NCBI RefSeq assembly: GCF_016583625.1
Contig: NZ_NRRN01000004.1
Location: 25,459 to 89,458, forward strand
Direction of reading: 5' to 3'
DNA: 64,000 nt
Origin: Halorhodospira abdelmalekii
GTDB lineage: Bacteria; Pseudomonadota; Gammaproteobacteria; Nitrococcales; Halorhodospiraceae
The notes beneath the pieces were generated by a model. It saw nothing but the letters and a program-made list of their open reading frames with translations. It was not told the DNA's origin and did not search any database. The position numbers and the translations under genes are program-made. Shown in pieces: positions 30,384 through 39,441 of this stretch. Every line of letters begins with the position of its first letter. Position 1 is the stretch's first letter.

Positions 30384-32879
30384 CTAGAATACCGCGTCAT
30401 CGTAATCGCGTACGATCTCCCCGAGGAAGGCGGCGGTATCGTCGCCCAGTCGACCTAGACCGGTCAGCTCAAACTCGAGCATGAAGGTGTTCTCCAGTTC
30501 GTATTCGGCGCCTCGTCGGTAGCGGCGAGCGACTCCACGGACCGCCCAGCAGCACTTGCGAAACTCCAGTCCGCCGACAATTTCCAGGTTTGCCCGGTCG
30601 AGGCGCGAGTACTGCCAAGCGCCCACGGCGTTCCAGTTCGGGCCGATGGGGGCTGCTGCGGAAAGCTGGAACATCTCCTGAGTGCGTTCGACAATGGGGC
30701 GATCGTCGGCATCGAGGCCGGTTGCCTCCTCACGGATCCGATAGCCCAGGTTGACGACGCTGCCCGGGATGGGCCGCCGTTGCCAGTCAGCAACGAGACT
30801 CCATGCCACGGTCTCGTTGTGGCGCGGGTCGTAGCGCTGTTCGAGACGGAGGCGAAACTCATCGTCAATGCGTGCCTCAAGATCGGCAAAGAGGTCAGAG
30901 CGGCTGCGTTGCTCTTCTCTTGCAGCAGTGAGTCCCACCTCGCGATCACTAAAGTAATGGATTTGACCGATGCTGGCGCGTAACGGTTCACGGCCTCGAT
31001 TCAGATCGAGCAAACGGGTAGTGAGAGCGAGCGTGAGTTGGTTTGCATCACCGACCCGGTCGATGCCGGCGAAGCGATTCTCCTGAAAGAGCTGTGCGAC
31101 GCTATCGGCACGGCGGGTGGTGTCGAAGACCGGGTATTCGTCCTGTGCCTCAAAAGGGGCGCGTACGTAGAACAGGCGCGGTTCGAGGGTCTGTAAGAAG
31201 AGGTCATCGCGGAAGGTAAAGGGGCGTTCAAAAAAGAGCCCCCCATCGAGCGTGGCAATCGGTACGCTGCGACTGAGTTCACTCTCAAGCTCTGGCTCAA
31301 CTCGATCCAGAACGTAGTGGGTGTGATAGAGGCTGACACCCGGCTCGAGAAAATAGCCCGGTCGGTAGTAAGGCCACGAGATCCGCGGTTGCAGGTGGTA
31401 GCGACGCCCGGTGGGGCGATCGTTTTGTGCGCCGTCGGGCAGGGCCCAGTGGACCATCTCACCGGTGAGCCGGTACTCCAAGCCGCCAGCGATTCGCCCG
31501 GGTGCGTGCTCGTAGTGGAGGCGTGGCCAGCGGCGATAGGGGTCGTTGGCTTGTGGACGGAGGTTTTGCCAGTGCTGGATCTCTGCCTCCAGCCGATGGG
31601 GGCCGCGATCCAGTGCGGCGTGTCCACGACTCTCCAACTCGCTGGCACTGGTGCCGATCAGCTCAGTCGAGAAATCGCGCAGGTAATCAACATCGCCGAC
31701 GCGCGCGACCTCAAGGTCGTAGCGCAGACCGGCGACTGTCGGTACGCGCCCCGAATGGGTCCAGTCGAGTGCCCAGCGCTCACTCTCCGGGTCGCTCTCC
31801 CCGGCATCGCGCAGGCGCTTGGCTTGGACCTCATCTTCGGGCATGTACTCTACGATCCACTCGCCGTCGGTGCGTGGGCGCAGGTAACGGAATTGGCTGC
31901 CGAGCTGTGTACCGCGGCGCGAATAGTAAGTTGGGTAGAGAGTCCAGTCGTAATTGGGAGCAGGGCGCCAGTAAAACGGCACCGTGATATGAGCACCATC
32001 ACTTGTCGATTGTCCGAAACGCGGCGGCAGAAAACCGGTGCGCGGGCGATCGTCGATCGGGAACTGCAAATAGGGGGTATAGAGCCACGGAATCCCACCG
32101 ATCTCAAGCCGAGCGTGGCGTGCTTGCGCCAGCCCGCTGTCGCGATCGAGGGTCAATTCGCCGGCGTGTAGCCACCACAGCTCGGTGTCGGGAGGACAAG
32201 AGGAGTAGCGTAGATCGCCGATCTGCACGCGACCGGGACCTTGCGTACGGAGGGTACGAGCCGTGCCGTGGTGGTAGGGGTAGAAGCGAAACTCAGCCCC
32301 CTCGACCTCAAGGTGGTCGTCGCCCAAGTCGAACTCGCCGATACGCCCCCAAAGCTGCAGTCCCGACTCAGTGTAAAAGAAGCGCTGCGGCAGACTGGCC
32401 TGTCCGACAGTATCGTCTAAGTCGATGACCTCGGTGCGCAACAGCTGATCGAAGCGGCGTAGCTGAGTCTCACCGCGCAGCCGATAGAGCCCGCGAGCGA
32501 TCTCCCCCTCGATCTGTTCTGCCTCCAGGATCACAGGGGTCTCGGGATCGCCGCGGCGGGCTGCGGCGCTAGGGTCCGGCGGTGCGGTCAGTGGTGGTCC
32601 ACAAAGACGGACGCGGCGCAGCTCGGCGGGGCTAGCGTCGGCAGGCAGGGTGTGCTCGACCACCGCGCGGGCCGCCGCCGCCTTATCGGCCGACCCTGCT
32701 AGTGTGTCTGAGACGCGCTCTGCGGGGGTGGGGAGTCGTACCGTGGCGCTCTCTTGCTCGGGTGTGCACGCGGATGTGCTATAGGCCGGCGTTGCCGCGG
32801 CAAGAGCACCGAGTGCCAAGGAGAGGGCACAGCCGAGGGAGCGCGCGCGGCCGCGCCGGGTGCGGTTAGGATTGCTCAC
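30384..32879 (-). CDS. lptD: LPS-assembly protein LptD
   Basis: LptD (831 aa) is the outer-membrane beta-barrel that inserts lipopolysaccharide in the outer leaflet with LptE. A signal peptide, an OstA-type beta-jellyroll (about residues 115-250) and a large barrel (RFFYTESGLQLWGR onward) are visible. The pattern of cysteines resembles the disulfide set of E. coli LptD: Cys near the mature N-terminus, YSSCPPDTELWW, and the adjacent pair FRKCCWAVRG. It overlaps the upstream ligase gene by four bases. Confidence 0.94.
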   Translation of the reverse strand: MSNPNRTRRGRARSLGCALSLALGALAAATPAYSTSACTPEQESATVRLPTPAERVSDTLAGSADKAAAARAVVEHTLPADASPAELRRVRLCGPPLTAPPDPSAAARRGDPETPVILEAEQIEGEIARGLYRLRGETQLRRFDQLLRTEVIDLDDTVGQASLPQRFFYTESGLQLWGRIGEFDLGDDHLEVEGAEFRFYPYHHGTARTLRTQGPGRVQIGDLRYSSCPPDTELWWLHAGELTLDRDSGLAQARHARLEIGGIPWLYTPYLQFPIDDRPRTGFLPPRFGQSTSDGAHITVPFYWRPAPNYDWTLYPTYYSRRGTQLGSQFRYLRPRTDGEWIVEYMPEDEVQAKRLRDAGESDPESERWALDWTHSGRVPTVAGLRYDLEVARVGDVDYLRDFSTELIGTSASELESRGHAALDRGPHRLEAEIQHWQNLRPQANDPYRRWPRLHYEHAPGRIAGGLEYRLTGEMVHWALPDGAQNDRPTGRRYHLQPRISWPYYRPGYFLEPGVSLYHTHYVLDRVEPELESELSRSVPIATLDGGLFFERPFTFRDDLFLQTLEPRLFYVRAPFEAQDEYPVFDTTRRADSVAQLFQENRFAGIDRVGDANQLTLALTTRLLDLNRGREPLRASIGQIHYFSDREVGLTAAREEQRSRSDLFADLEARIDDEFRLRLEQRYDPRHNETVAWSLVADWQRRPIPGSVVNLGYRIREEATGLDADDRPIVERTQEMFQLSAAAPIGPNWNAVGAWQYSRLDRANLEIVGGLEFRKCCWAVRGVARRYRRGAEYELENTFMLEFELTGLGRLGDDTAAFLGEIVRDYDDAVF

Positions 32880-34333
32880 AGCGGCCAGCAGTGTACCGGC
32901 TCACCGCTAGCGGCGCACTCTAGATAGGCGCGTGTTAGTCCTGGCATATCGTTGCCGTAGCGGGCTGCCCACGCTGTCTGCCAGGCGGCTCCTGTTTGGC
33001 CGCTGGTAACGCGAGCTTCGAGGATGGGCAAATAGGTGTGGATCTGCTCCTCGGCGACGCCGGCGCGCGCCAAACCGCGGCGAGCCGCTGGCAGTAGACG
33101 CTCCAGGATCAGTTCATCGATACGCCCGTACCAGCCATCAAGCCACTCAATCTCGGCGGCCAGCCCGTAGCGGGCGCCGCGGTAGAAGTTCTGTTCGGCG
33201 ACGTGGAAGGGAAGACGCTCAATAAGAGGTCGCTCCATCTCTGCCAATTCAGCGACGGCGCCGTAAAAGAAGGCGGCATTTGCCAGCACGTCTTGTATCG
33301 TCGGTCCTGCCGCCATGACACGATGTTCCAGGCGCAGCCGGCAGCCGTCTTCGCTCGGTTCGACGAGCGGGCGATTCCAGCGCCAAATCGTGCCGTTATG
33401 CAGGCGCAGATGGGCGAGAGCGCTCGGCGGTGTGTCGTGGAGGACCGGCAGTAGTACAGGGTGGTGTTGACGATTTTCGACGAAGAAGCCGTGCAGGGCG
33501 TCGCGGGCATAGCCGCTGCCGAAGCCGACGCGAGCCAGCGCCCCGGCGCTATTCGGTTCTAAGCGTGTGACCGCGACCGCCTGCTCGAAGACCGGAATGC
33601 GGGTCTCGGCCCACAGCTGCCGGCCAAAAAAGAACGGCGAGTTGGCGGCGGCGGCGACAGTCACCGCCGAGAGCGCGATGGCGGCGTTAAAATAGGCCGA
33701 GGCGCGGGTAGCTGGCAGCTGCAGATGCAGTTGCAGCGAAGTGGTTGTAGCCTCAAGCATGACGTCGTGACGCCGGGTCGAAATCCGTTCCGTGCCCTCG
33801 ATTTCCAAGGTCAGCGGTCTGCTCCCGCGCAAGGCCAGGACTTGTTCGTTTAGGGCGCTGTAGCGGGGCGACGGGGTCATCTGCTCGAGGGTGACGGTCT
33901 CTTCGGTAGCGGAGGGCAGGATACCAATCAGGGCGATCTGGGCCTCGGCGGCCGCGGCCGCGGTACGGGCACGTTGCCAGCGCTGTTCGAGCTCTTGGTG
34001 CAGGGCACTAAAAGGGGTCTTGGCCAGAGGGTGGACGGCGGTGTTGAGCTCTAAGTTAAAGAGCGCCAGCTCATGCTCGATGTGTGGATCGTCGGTGACC
34101 GCTGCGAGAACGCGATCGCTGATCGATGCCGGCATCCCGTGTGCGTCGATCAACCACGCCTCCAGCTCAAGTCCGATCCGCAGCGGCTCATCAGCGATAT
34201 GACCGCCTCTGAGCCAGCGCCCAAGCAGCTCCGTCTCCTCCTTCAGGCGTTGGCGAAAACGCCGAAAGTCCTCGGCACTGAAGCAAGAACGCGCAATCTC
34301 CTGTCCCACCGCTCTACTCTCCTCAGCCGTCAC
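32876..34333 (-). CDS. GCS2-family carboxylate-amine ligase (glutamate-cysteine ligase-like)
   Basis: This 485-aa protein resembles the GCS2 (YbdK-like) group: an ATP-grasp-like glutamine-synthetase fold with RIGLELEAWLID near residue 53, ELALFNLELNT near 87 and the C-terminal YGLAAEIEWLDGWYG. Some members make gamma-glutamylcysteine; others have weak or unknown activity, so the substrate is not settled. The start is a GTG at 34333 with GGAGAG further in, not upstream. It overlaps lptD by four bases, making it first in a ligase-lptD-surA-pdxA transcript, an unusual partner for lptD. Confidence 0.72.
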   Translation of the reverse strand: MTAEESRAVGQEIARSCFSAEDFRRFRQRLKEETELLGRWLRGGHIADEPLRIGLELEAWLIDAHGMPASISDRVLAAVTDDPHIEHELALFNLELNTAVHPLAKTPFSALHQELEQRWQRARTAAAAAEAQIALIGILPSATEETVTLEQMTPSPRYSALNEQVLALRGSRPLTLEIEGTERISTRRHDVMLEATTTSLQLHLQLPATRASAYFNAAIALSAVTVAAAANSPFFFGRQLWAETRIPVFEQAVAVTRLEPNSAGALARVGFGSGYARDALHGFFVENRQHHPVLLPVLHDTPPSALAHLRLHNGTIWRWNRPLVEPSEDGCRLRLEHRVMAAGPTIQDVLANAAFFYGAVAELAEMERPLIERLPFHVAEQNFYRGARYGLAAEIEWLDGWYGRIDELILERLLPAARRGLARAGVAEEQIHTYLPILEARVTSGQTGAAWQTAWAARYGNDMPGLTRAYLECAASGEPVHCWPL

Positions 34334-34344
34334 GGCGACTGCAA

Positions 34345-34396
34345 ACGCCCGGGCGTGCCGTTGACTTAGCTTTTGACACGATCGGCGGCCGTGTCA
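34345..34396. promoter_or_regulatory. Two dyad symmetries upstream of the GCS2-lptD-surA-pdxA operon
   Basis: A perfect 12-bp palindrome ACGCCCGGGCGT lies at 34345-34356, 11 bp from the GTG start. A second dyad, TGACACG (34374-34380) with CGTGTCA (34390-34396), lies 17 bp further out. They could be operator sites or leader stems; no promoter hexamers stand out. Confidence 0.4.
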
Positions 34397-34406
34397 TCTC
34401 TTGTGT

Positions 34407-34465
34407 GAGGCCCGCCGCCGCCGCACTGCCGCCGCGTCTGCCCCGCACTGCCAGTAGCGGGCCTC
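34407..34465. terminator. Inverted repeat beyond murU, possible terminator
   Basis: GAGGCCCGC (34407-34415) and GCGGGCCTC (34457-34465) form a perfect 9-bp inverted repeat around a 41-base GC-rich loop, beginning 21 bp past the murU stop. There is no T-tract. Termination is only a possibility. Confidence 0.3.
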
Positions 34466-34486
34466 CTGGGCTGGGTCTGGCCTGGC

Positions 34487-35161
34487 CTAGCGCGCATCGG
34501 ACTGCTCGATGGCTGCACGGGCCGCGCTCAGTCGTTCCGCAGTGCCAATATCGTGCCAGAGGCCGGGCCAGTGTTCACCACGGACCCGCCCCACGGCCGC
34601 TGCCCGATGCAGCAGTGGCGCCAGCGGGAAGCGTCCCGGTCGATAACCGCTCCACAGGGCCGGACGGTAGGCGGCGATCCCAGCAAAGGTCAAGCGCGGC
34701 CCGCTCTGTAGCGAAACCCGTTCGCCGATCAAGGCAAAGTCACCTTGCGGGTGGTGCGCTGGATTATCGACTAGAACCAGATGGGCGCTGCTCGCCGGTT
34801 CACGCGGGAGGCGCTGTAGGGGGAAGTCGCTCCAGATATCGGCGTTTACGACCCAAAAGGGGGCGTTGCCGAGTAGTGGCAGGGCGCGTTGAATGCCCCC
34901 TCCGGTCTCCAGTGCACCGGCGGGCTCATGGCTGAAGGCGACATCGACGCCCCAACGGCTGCCGTCGCCGACATAGGCCTCAATCTGCTCGGCCAGCCAG
35001 GCGACGTTAATCACGACGCGTTCGACCCCAGCTGCCGCTAAGCGCTCCAGGTGCCAGGCAATCAGCGGCTGCCCGCCAACCGTTAGCAGAGGTTTCGGGG
35101 TTTGATCGGTCAGCGGGCGGAGTCGTTCTCCTCGCCCGGCGGCTAAGATCATGGCGCGCAT
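34487..35161 (-). CDS. murU: N-acetylmuramate alpha-1-phosphate uridylyltransferase MurU
   Basis: MurU (224 aa) makes UDP-MurNAc from MurNAc 1-phosphate in the peptidoglycan recycling route that bypasses de novo MurA/MurB synthesis. The nucleotidyltransferase motif MILAAGRGERLRPLT is at the N-terminus, then KPLLTVGGQPLIAWHLE and VVNADIWSDF with the metal-binding Asp. It overlaps amgK by 13 bases. The amgK-murU pair beside lptD is also the arrangement in pseudomonads. Confidence 0.92.
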   Translation of the reverse strand: MRAMILAAGRGERLRPLTDQTPKPLLTVGGQPLIAWHLERLAAAGVERVVINVAWLAEQIEAYVGDGSRWGVDVAFSHEPAGALETGGGIQRALPLLGNAPFWVVNADIWSDFPLQRLPREPASSAHLVLVDNPAHHPQGDFALIGERVSLQSGPRLTFAGIAAYRPALWSGYRPGRFPLAPLLHRAAAVGRVRGEHWPGLWHDIGTAERLSAARAAIEQSDAR

Positions 35162-36240
35162 GGTCCCTTCTCCGCAGCGCTTGCGGCGTCTTCGGCGGTC
35201 TGCGGCATGGCGTGCCGCAGGACCGGTGCCAGCAGGGCGGTGAGTCTTAACTCTTCGCCTGCACTCTGTATGTACCCAAAAAACCTATTAATATCAGACG
35301 CATATCGCGGTTTTTGATCGCGATAGCGCAGCCGTGCAAAGATGCCGATGACCTTGATATGGCGCTGTAGACCGGTCCATTGACAGAGTTGCCAGAAGTG
35401 TTCGAAATCATCTGGCAAGGGGAGGCCGATGTGGCGGCCGCGTTGCCAATATTCGCGCAGACCGGCGCGCACAAAGTCACGAGGCCAGCTGATAAAGGCG
35501 TCGCGAAAGAGGCAGATGGGATCGTAGGTCAGCGGACCGCGGACGGCGTCTTGGAAATCGAGCACTCCGGGGAGCGGATCGCCGACAAGCAGATTGCGCG
35601 GCATATAGTCGCGGTGTACATAGGTGCGCGGTTGCTGTTCGAGTGCCTCGATGAGGCGCGTAAACAGGCGCTCGAGATCGCGCTGCAGGGCGCTGCTCAG
35701 TGGCAGCTGGCAGTGGTGTCGGAGATACCATTGCGGGAAGAGCTCCAACTCGGCACGCAGTAGGTGCGCGCTGAACTCGGGCAGTCGGGCCGGACGGCTC
35801 GCCGCCTGCCAGCGCAGCAGCGCATCAATCGCGCTGACAAAGAGCGGTTCAGGCGGCTGTTCGGCCAGCGCTTGCAGGTAGGTCTGTTGGCCCAGATCGC
35901 TTAACAACAGGAAGCCGTTGCGGTAGTCGGCGGCGAGGATCTCGGGAACGGGGATCTCAACACTGCGCATCATTGCGGCGATACGCACGAAGGCGGCGGT
36001 GCTCGCTCCCTGAGCCGGGGCATCCATAAGGATATAGCTGCGCTCTGGGACAGCGACCGAATGCAGCCGAAAGTAGCGGCGCGCGCTGGCATCGGCAGCG
36101 ATCGGGCTGACGCGCAGGGCGGTACCGAGGCATTGCTCAGACCAGCGCTGGGCGGCCTGGAAGCGCGCCTCGTTATCGTTACCGTCGGCGGGCGGGGCGC
36201 TGCTATCGACGTGGCTCGGGTTCACAGTTGGTGGACTCAC
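35149..36240 (-). CDS. amgK: N-acetylmuramate/N-acetylglucosamine kinase AmgK
   Basis: AmgK (363 aa) phosphorylates the anomeric position of MurNAc and GlcNAc, feeding MurU. It has the aminoglycoside-phosphotransferase fold: DASARRYFRL near residue 50, YVHRDYMPRNLL with the catalytic Asp near 206, and VLDFQDAVRGP, the DFG-equivalent. The start is a GTG at 36240, giving a short acidic N-terminal leader before WSEQCLG; a slightly later start cannot be excluded. The 13-bp overlap with murU implies coupling. Confidence 0.9.
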   Translation of the reverse strand: MSPPTVNPSHVDSSAPPADGNDNEARFQAAQRWSEQCLGTALRVSPIAADASARRYFRLHSVAVPERSYILMDAPAQGASTAAFVRIAAMMRSVEIPVPEILAADYRNGFLLLSDLGQQTYLQALAEQPPEPLFVSAIDALLRWQAASRPARLPEFSAHLLRAELELFPQWYLRHHCQLPLSSALQRDLERLFTRLIEALEQQPRTYVHRDYMPRNLLVGDPLPGVLDFQDAVRGPLTYDPICLFRDAFISWPRDFVRAGLREYWQRGRHIGLPLPDDFEHFWQLCQWTGLQRHIKVIGIFARLRYRDQKPRYASDINRFFGYIQSAGEELRLTALLAPVLRHAMPQTAEDAASAAEKGPCAP

Positions 36241-36278
36241 AGTCGGCGGTCAAGAGCGATCGAAGGCGTGCGGGTTGC

Positions 36279-36545
36279 TCACAACGTCATCAGCACGGCG
36301 TCATCGTCGTGTAGGGCGCTGTAGAGCGCTGCGAGCTGGTCGCGGTCTTCGGCCTCCACGGTCACGGTAACCGAGATATAGCGGCCTTGACGGCTGCCGC
36401 TGGTCTGCAGGTCGACGACCTTGGCGTGTAGTGCGGCGATGCGCTCGACGCGTTGCGGCAGACCGGCATTCGCGGCTCCGAGTGCTTTGACACCAATACG
36501 GCAAGGAAATTTTAGCGGGGTATTGTCGGCGTTGAATGGACTCAT
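36279..36545 (-). CDS. ybeD: YbeD-family (DUF493) protein
   Basis: This 88-aa protein of the UPF0250/YbeD family has an ACT-like regulatory fold and often sits beside lipB. LKFPCRIGVKALG, the central HAKVVDLQTSGSRQGRYISV and the DQLAALYSALHDDDAVLMTL tail are family-like. I chose the ATG at 36545, 88 codons from the stop; the frame runs open to 36710 but that stretch has no family similarity. It is separated from lipB here by the oppositely oriented aspartoacylase-like gene. Confidence 0.85.
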   Translation of the reverse strand: MSPFNADNTPLKFPCRIGVKALGAANAGLPQRVERIAALHAKVVDLQTSGSRQGRYISVTVTVEAEDRDQLAALYSALHDDDAVLMTL

Positions 36546-36740
36546 CGCTCTTTGGTCCTCCACCGGGCGGGCCGCGGCTTCAGCCGCGAGAGTAATTGCG
36601 TTACGATAATTTTGGAACCGTGCCGGTGCAACGGCCTTCTGGTCTGGCTTGGCCTCGGGGTGGATGCCTGTGCCGACTCTTACGTTGGTCCTATTGTGCG
36701 CCACTTCCATCCGGTTAGCGACTGAGAGGCGCTCTTTTGC

Positions 36741-37772
36741 ATGCTACAGCTCTTTGATGCGCTTCCCGAGGGGTTCCTGCAAGCGCCAGCGTCTGCGCTG
36801 GAGGGGCTGCTCGGAGGGCCGAGTCTGATCCACTTAGCGGGGCGGCGTGAGCCCCCTCTCTTTGTCTCGATACTGCTCCACGGTAACGAAACGACCGGCT
36901 TGGATGCGGTGCAACAGGTCTTGCGTGGTTATCGTGGCAAACCGCTGCCGCGCGCCTTGTTGCTCTTTGTCGGCAACGTTGCTGCGGCCCGCCAGGGTGT
37001 GCGGCGGTTGCCGGGTCAACCCGATCTCAATCGGGTATGGCCGGGTAGCCCGCTGCCGGATTCACCAGAGAAGCACATGGCCGCCGAGGTCGTCGCGCGC
37101 GTGCGTTCGTACGGCTGCTTCGCGGCGATTGATCTGCATAATAACACTGGTTTGAATCCCCACTACGGCTGCATTAATCGGCTCGAGCCTCGCTATCTGC
37201 AGCTTGCGGCCCTCTTCTCACGTACGGTTGTCTACTTCACTCGGCCGCGGGGGGTGCTTTCGTTGGCGCTAGCGCGCCTATGTCCGGCAACAACCCTAGA
37301 GTGTGGCCAACCGGGCAGTCCAGGGGCGGCTGAGCACGCCGCCGAGATGGTTGATGCGGCCCTACATCTAGCCGAACTACCGGCGACGGTGCCGAGCGAT
37401 GTTGCGGTCTACCACACCCAGGGGGCGGTGCGCATCCCCGAACGCTACACCTTCGGTTTCGGCGATGGCGGAGAAACTGGTGAGGTGGTCGATCTGCAAC
37501 TGGTCAAGGATCTCGAACACTACAACTTTCGCGAATTGCCAGCCGGCACCCTCTTTGCTTGGTCGGCGCCGAGCAGCGGTGCTTTCTTCTCGGTTGAAGA
37601 CAACGAGGGCCGTGAGGCTGCGGCCGACTTCTTCCAGCGCGACGGTCATGCGATTCGGCTGCGGCGCCCGGCCATGCCTGCCATGCTGGCGTGCAACACA
37701 ACAGCCATTCGCCAAGACGTGCTCTGCTACCTTATGGAGCGACTGCAGCGTAGCGACCTGTACGCCGGTTGA
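36741..37772 (+). CDS. Succinylglutamate desuccinylase/aspartoacylase-family zinc peptidase
   Basis: This 343-aa protein of the M14-like AstE/AspA family shows the zinc-site pattern LHGNETTG (His and Glu near residues 48-51), AIDLHNNTG (His near 134) and a later TLECGQPGS. Family members remove acyl groups from amino acids or hydrolyse peptides; no astABCD genes are nearby, so the substrate is unknown. It lies alone on the plus strand between ybeD and lipB, which are usually neighbours, so it may be an insertion into that cluster. No strong ribosome-binding site is visible. Confidence 0.78.
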   Translation: MLQLFDALPEGFLQAPASALEGLLGGPSLIHLAGRREPPLFVSILLHGNETTGLDAVQQVLRGYRGKPLPRALLLFVGNVAAARQGVRRLPGQPDLNRVWPGSPLPDSPEKHMAAEVVARVRSYGCFAAIDLHNNTGLNPHYGCINRLEPRYLQLAALFSRTVVYFTRPRGVLSLALARLCPATTLECGQPGSPGAAEHAAEMVDAALHLAELPATVPSDVAVYHTQGAVRIPERYTFGFGDGGETGEVVDLQLVKDLEHYNFRELPAGTLFAWSAPSSGAFFSVEDNEGREAAADFFQRDGHAIRLRRPAMPAMLACNTTAIRQDVLCYLMERLQRSDLYAG

Positions 37773-37860
37773 GGTGGCCTCCCCACGACTAAAGCCGGAG
37801 ACTTCCCGCGCCCGTATGGTGAGCGAAGAAGGGGGTGGGCAAACCGCGGCTGCATTGTGC

Positions 37861-38535
37861 CTAGGTGGGAGGGGTGGGAGTGCTGCCTGGTGGTGCGTCA
37901 AGGCTGGCGAGAAGGTGCGCGGCCAGTTCCACTTCCAAGCGCTCTAGTGGTGGATAAGTGGTCCAATTGGGCACGTTGATGTTGAGATCGTAGAAGCGAG
38001 TCGTTGCCAGTCCGGCGTAGCCACATGGATTGATGCGGGCGAAGGGGGCCAAATCGTTGCAGACGTTGAAGGCGAGGCCGTGGTAGCAGCGGCCGTTGCG
38101 TACGCGCACACCGAGAGCCGCGATCTTGGCGCCGTCGACGTAGACGCCGGGGGCGTCGGGGCGGCGCTGCGAGGCGATGCCATAGACGGCGAGTAGCGAG
38201 ACCACCGCCTGTTCCAGGCAGGTGACAAGATCGCGTACGGAGAGCCCGCGGCGGCGCAGGTCGAGTAGGGCGTAGAGGACGATCTGACCCGGTCCGTGCC
38301 AAGTGACCTGGCCACCGCGATCGCTGCGGATAACCGGAGTTGATCCCGGGTCGAGGAGATGCTCCGTCCGTCCGGCTTGGCCGAGGGTGAAGACTGGCGG
38401 ATGCTCGACCAACCATAGCTCATCGGCGCTGCTGCCATCGCGCTGTGCGGTCAGCTGCTGCATCGCCCGCCACGTCGGTTCGTAGTCTCGTCGGCCCAGA
38501 TGGTGCAGCCGAGTGTCGAGTAGGTGCGTTGCCAT
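37861..38535 (-). CDS. lipB: Octanoyl-[acyl carrier protein]:protein octanoyltransferase
   Basis: LipB (224 aa) transfers octanoate from acyl carrier protein to lipoyl domains such as that of AceF. The substrate pocket shows [17 protein letters not shown] near residue 73, the catalytic Lys lies in [11 protein letters not shown] and the catalytic Cys in [10 protein letters not shown]. LipA, which adds the sulfurs, is not in the window. It starts one base before the end of the aminotransferase gene. Confidence 0.95.
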   Translation of the reverse strand: MATHLLDTRLHHLGRRDYEPTWRAMQQLTAQRDGSSADELWLVEHPPVFTLGQAGRTEHLLDPGSTPVIRSDRGGQVTWHGPGQIVLYALLDLRRRGLSVRDLVTCLEQAVVSLLAVYGIASQRRPDAPGVYVDGAKIAALGVRVRNGRCYHGLAFNVCNDLAPFARINPCGYAGLATTRFYDLNINVPNWTTYPPLERLEVELAAHLLASLDAPPGSTPTPPT

Positions 38536-39429
38536 TTAGCCGCCTTGCCGCAGTTGCTCGAACCAATCGTGCATGGTTCGAAAAGTGGCCCCGGGTTTGC
38601 CGTCACCGATGGGGATGTCGTCGATGGTGATCACCGGGATGATCGCCTTTGTGGAGCTGCTTAGCCACACCTCGGAAGCGTCGGCCAATGCCTCCAGAGG
38701 GAGGTCGCGACAGGCGTAGGGCAGGCCGTGGGCCGCTGCCAGTTCAAGTACGACCTGCCGCGTGACCCCGGGGAGCAGGCCAGGGTGGAGGCGAGGGGTG
38801 AGCAGCTGACCATCGATCAGCAGGAAGAGGGTGCTGGCGGCGCCTTCAGTCAGCCAGCCGTCGCGATGCAGGATGGCCTCTGTGGCGCCGCGCTCGTTGG
38901 CTTCTTGGCGCAACAGCACGTTAGCAAGCAGGGCGGTGCTCTTGATATCGCAGCGCGACCAGCGCGTATCTGCCAAGGTGCAGGCGCGGACCCCTCGTGT
39001 CACCAGGTCCGCAGTGCTGGGTAGCGGCGAGGCCGTGGCAAAGACGGTCGGCGGAGTCTCGCGGGGGTCAGGGAATTCGTGGCGCCGCATCGCCGGTGCA
39101 CCACGGGTGACTTGAACATAGAGAACCAGATCACCGCCGCCGTGCTCTCGGCATAGCTGCTCAAGCACGATTTGCCACTGCTCCGGTTCCAGCGGATCAG
39201 CGATTCGCACTGCATGTAGCGAGTGGCGCAGGCGCTGCAGATGGTCGGCGAGCCGGAAGGGGGTTCCGGCGTAGACGGGGATGACCTCGTAGACGCCGTC
39301 GCCGAACAAGAAGCCGCGATCGAGTGGTGAGAGGCGAGCTTCTGCGAGCGGTACAAAGCCGCCATTGAGGTAGCAGAGATCCGCGACCTGGCGGTCGTCC
39401 ACTGTGGGTGGGGCTGTATCCGGCGACAT
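38536..39429 (-). CDS. dat: D-amino-acid aminotransferase (class IV PLP enzyme)
   Basis: This 297-aa fold-type IV aminotransferase shows LDRGFLFGDGVYEVIPVYAG near residue 37, the pyridoxal-phosphate Lys in DIKSTALLANVL and LTEGAASTLFLL near 193. Position between dacA and lipB favours the D-alanine aminotransferase assignment, which would provide D-glutamate or D-alanine for peptidoglycan, over branched-chain or aminodeoxychorismate activities of the same fold; sequence alone does not separate them with certainty. Confidence 0.85.
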   Translation of the reverse strand: MSPDTAPPTVDDRQVADLCYLNGGFVPLAEARLSPLDRGFLFGDGVYEVIPVYAGTPFRLADHLQRLRHSLHAVRIADPLEPEQWQIVLEQLCREHGGGDLVLYVQVTRGAPAMRRHEFPDPRETPPTVFATASPLPSTADLVTRGVRACTLADTRWSRCDIKSTALLANVLLRQEANERGATEAILHRDGWLTEGAASTLFLLIDGQLLTPRLHPGLLPGVTRQVVLELAAAHGLPYACRDLPLEALADASEVWLSSSTKAIIPVITIDDIPIGDGKPGATFRTMHDWFEQLRQGG

Positions 39430-39441
39430 TTTGACCTGACC

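Noticed and set aside
30384..32879. An antisense 284-codon frame (31317-32171) in lptD
   Set aside because: It has no motif and lies wholly within a well-supported gene.
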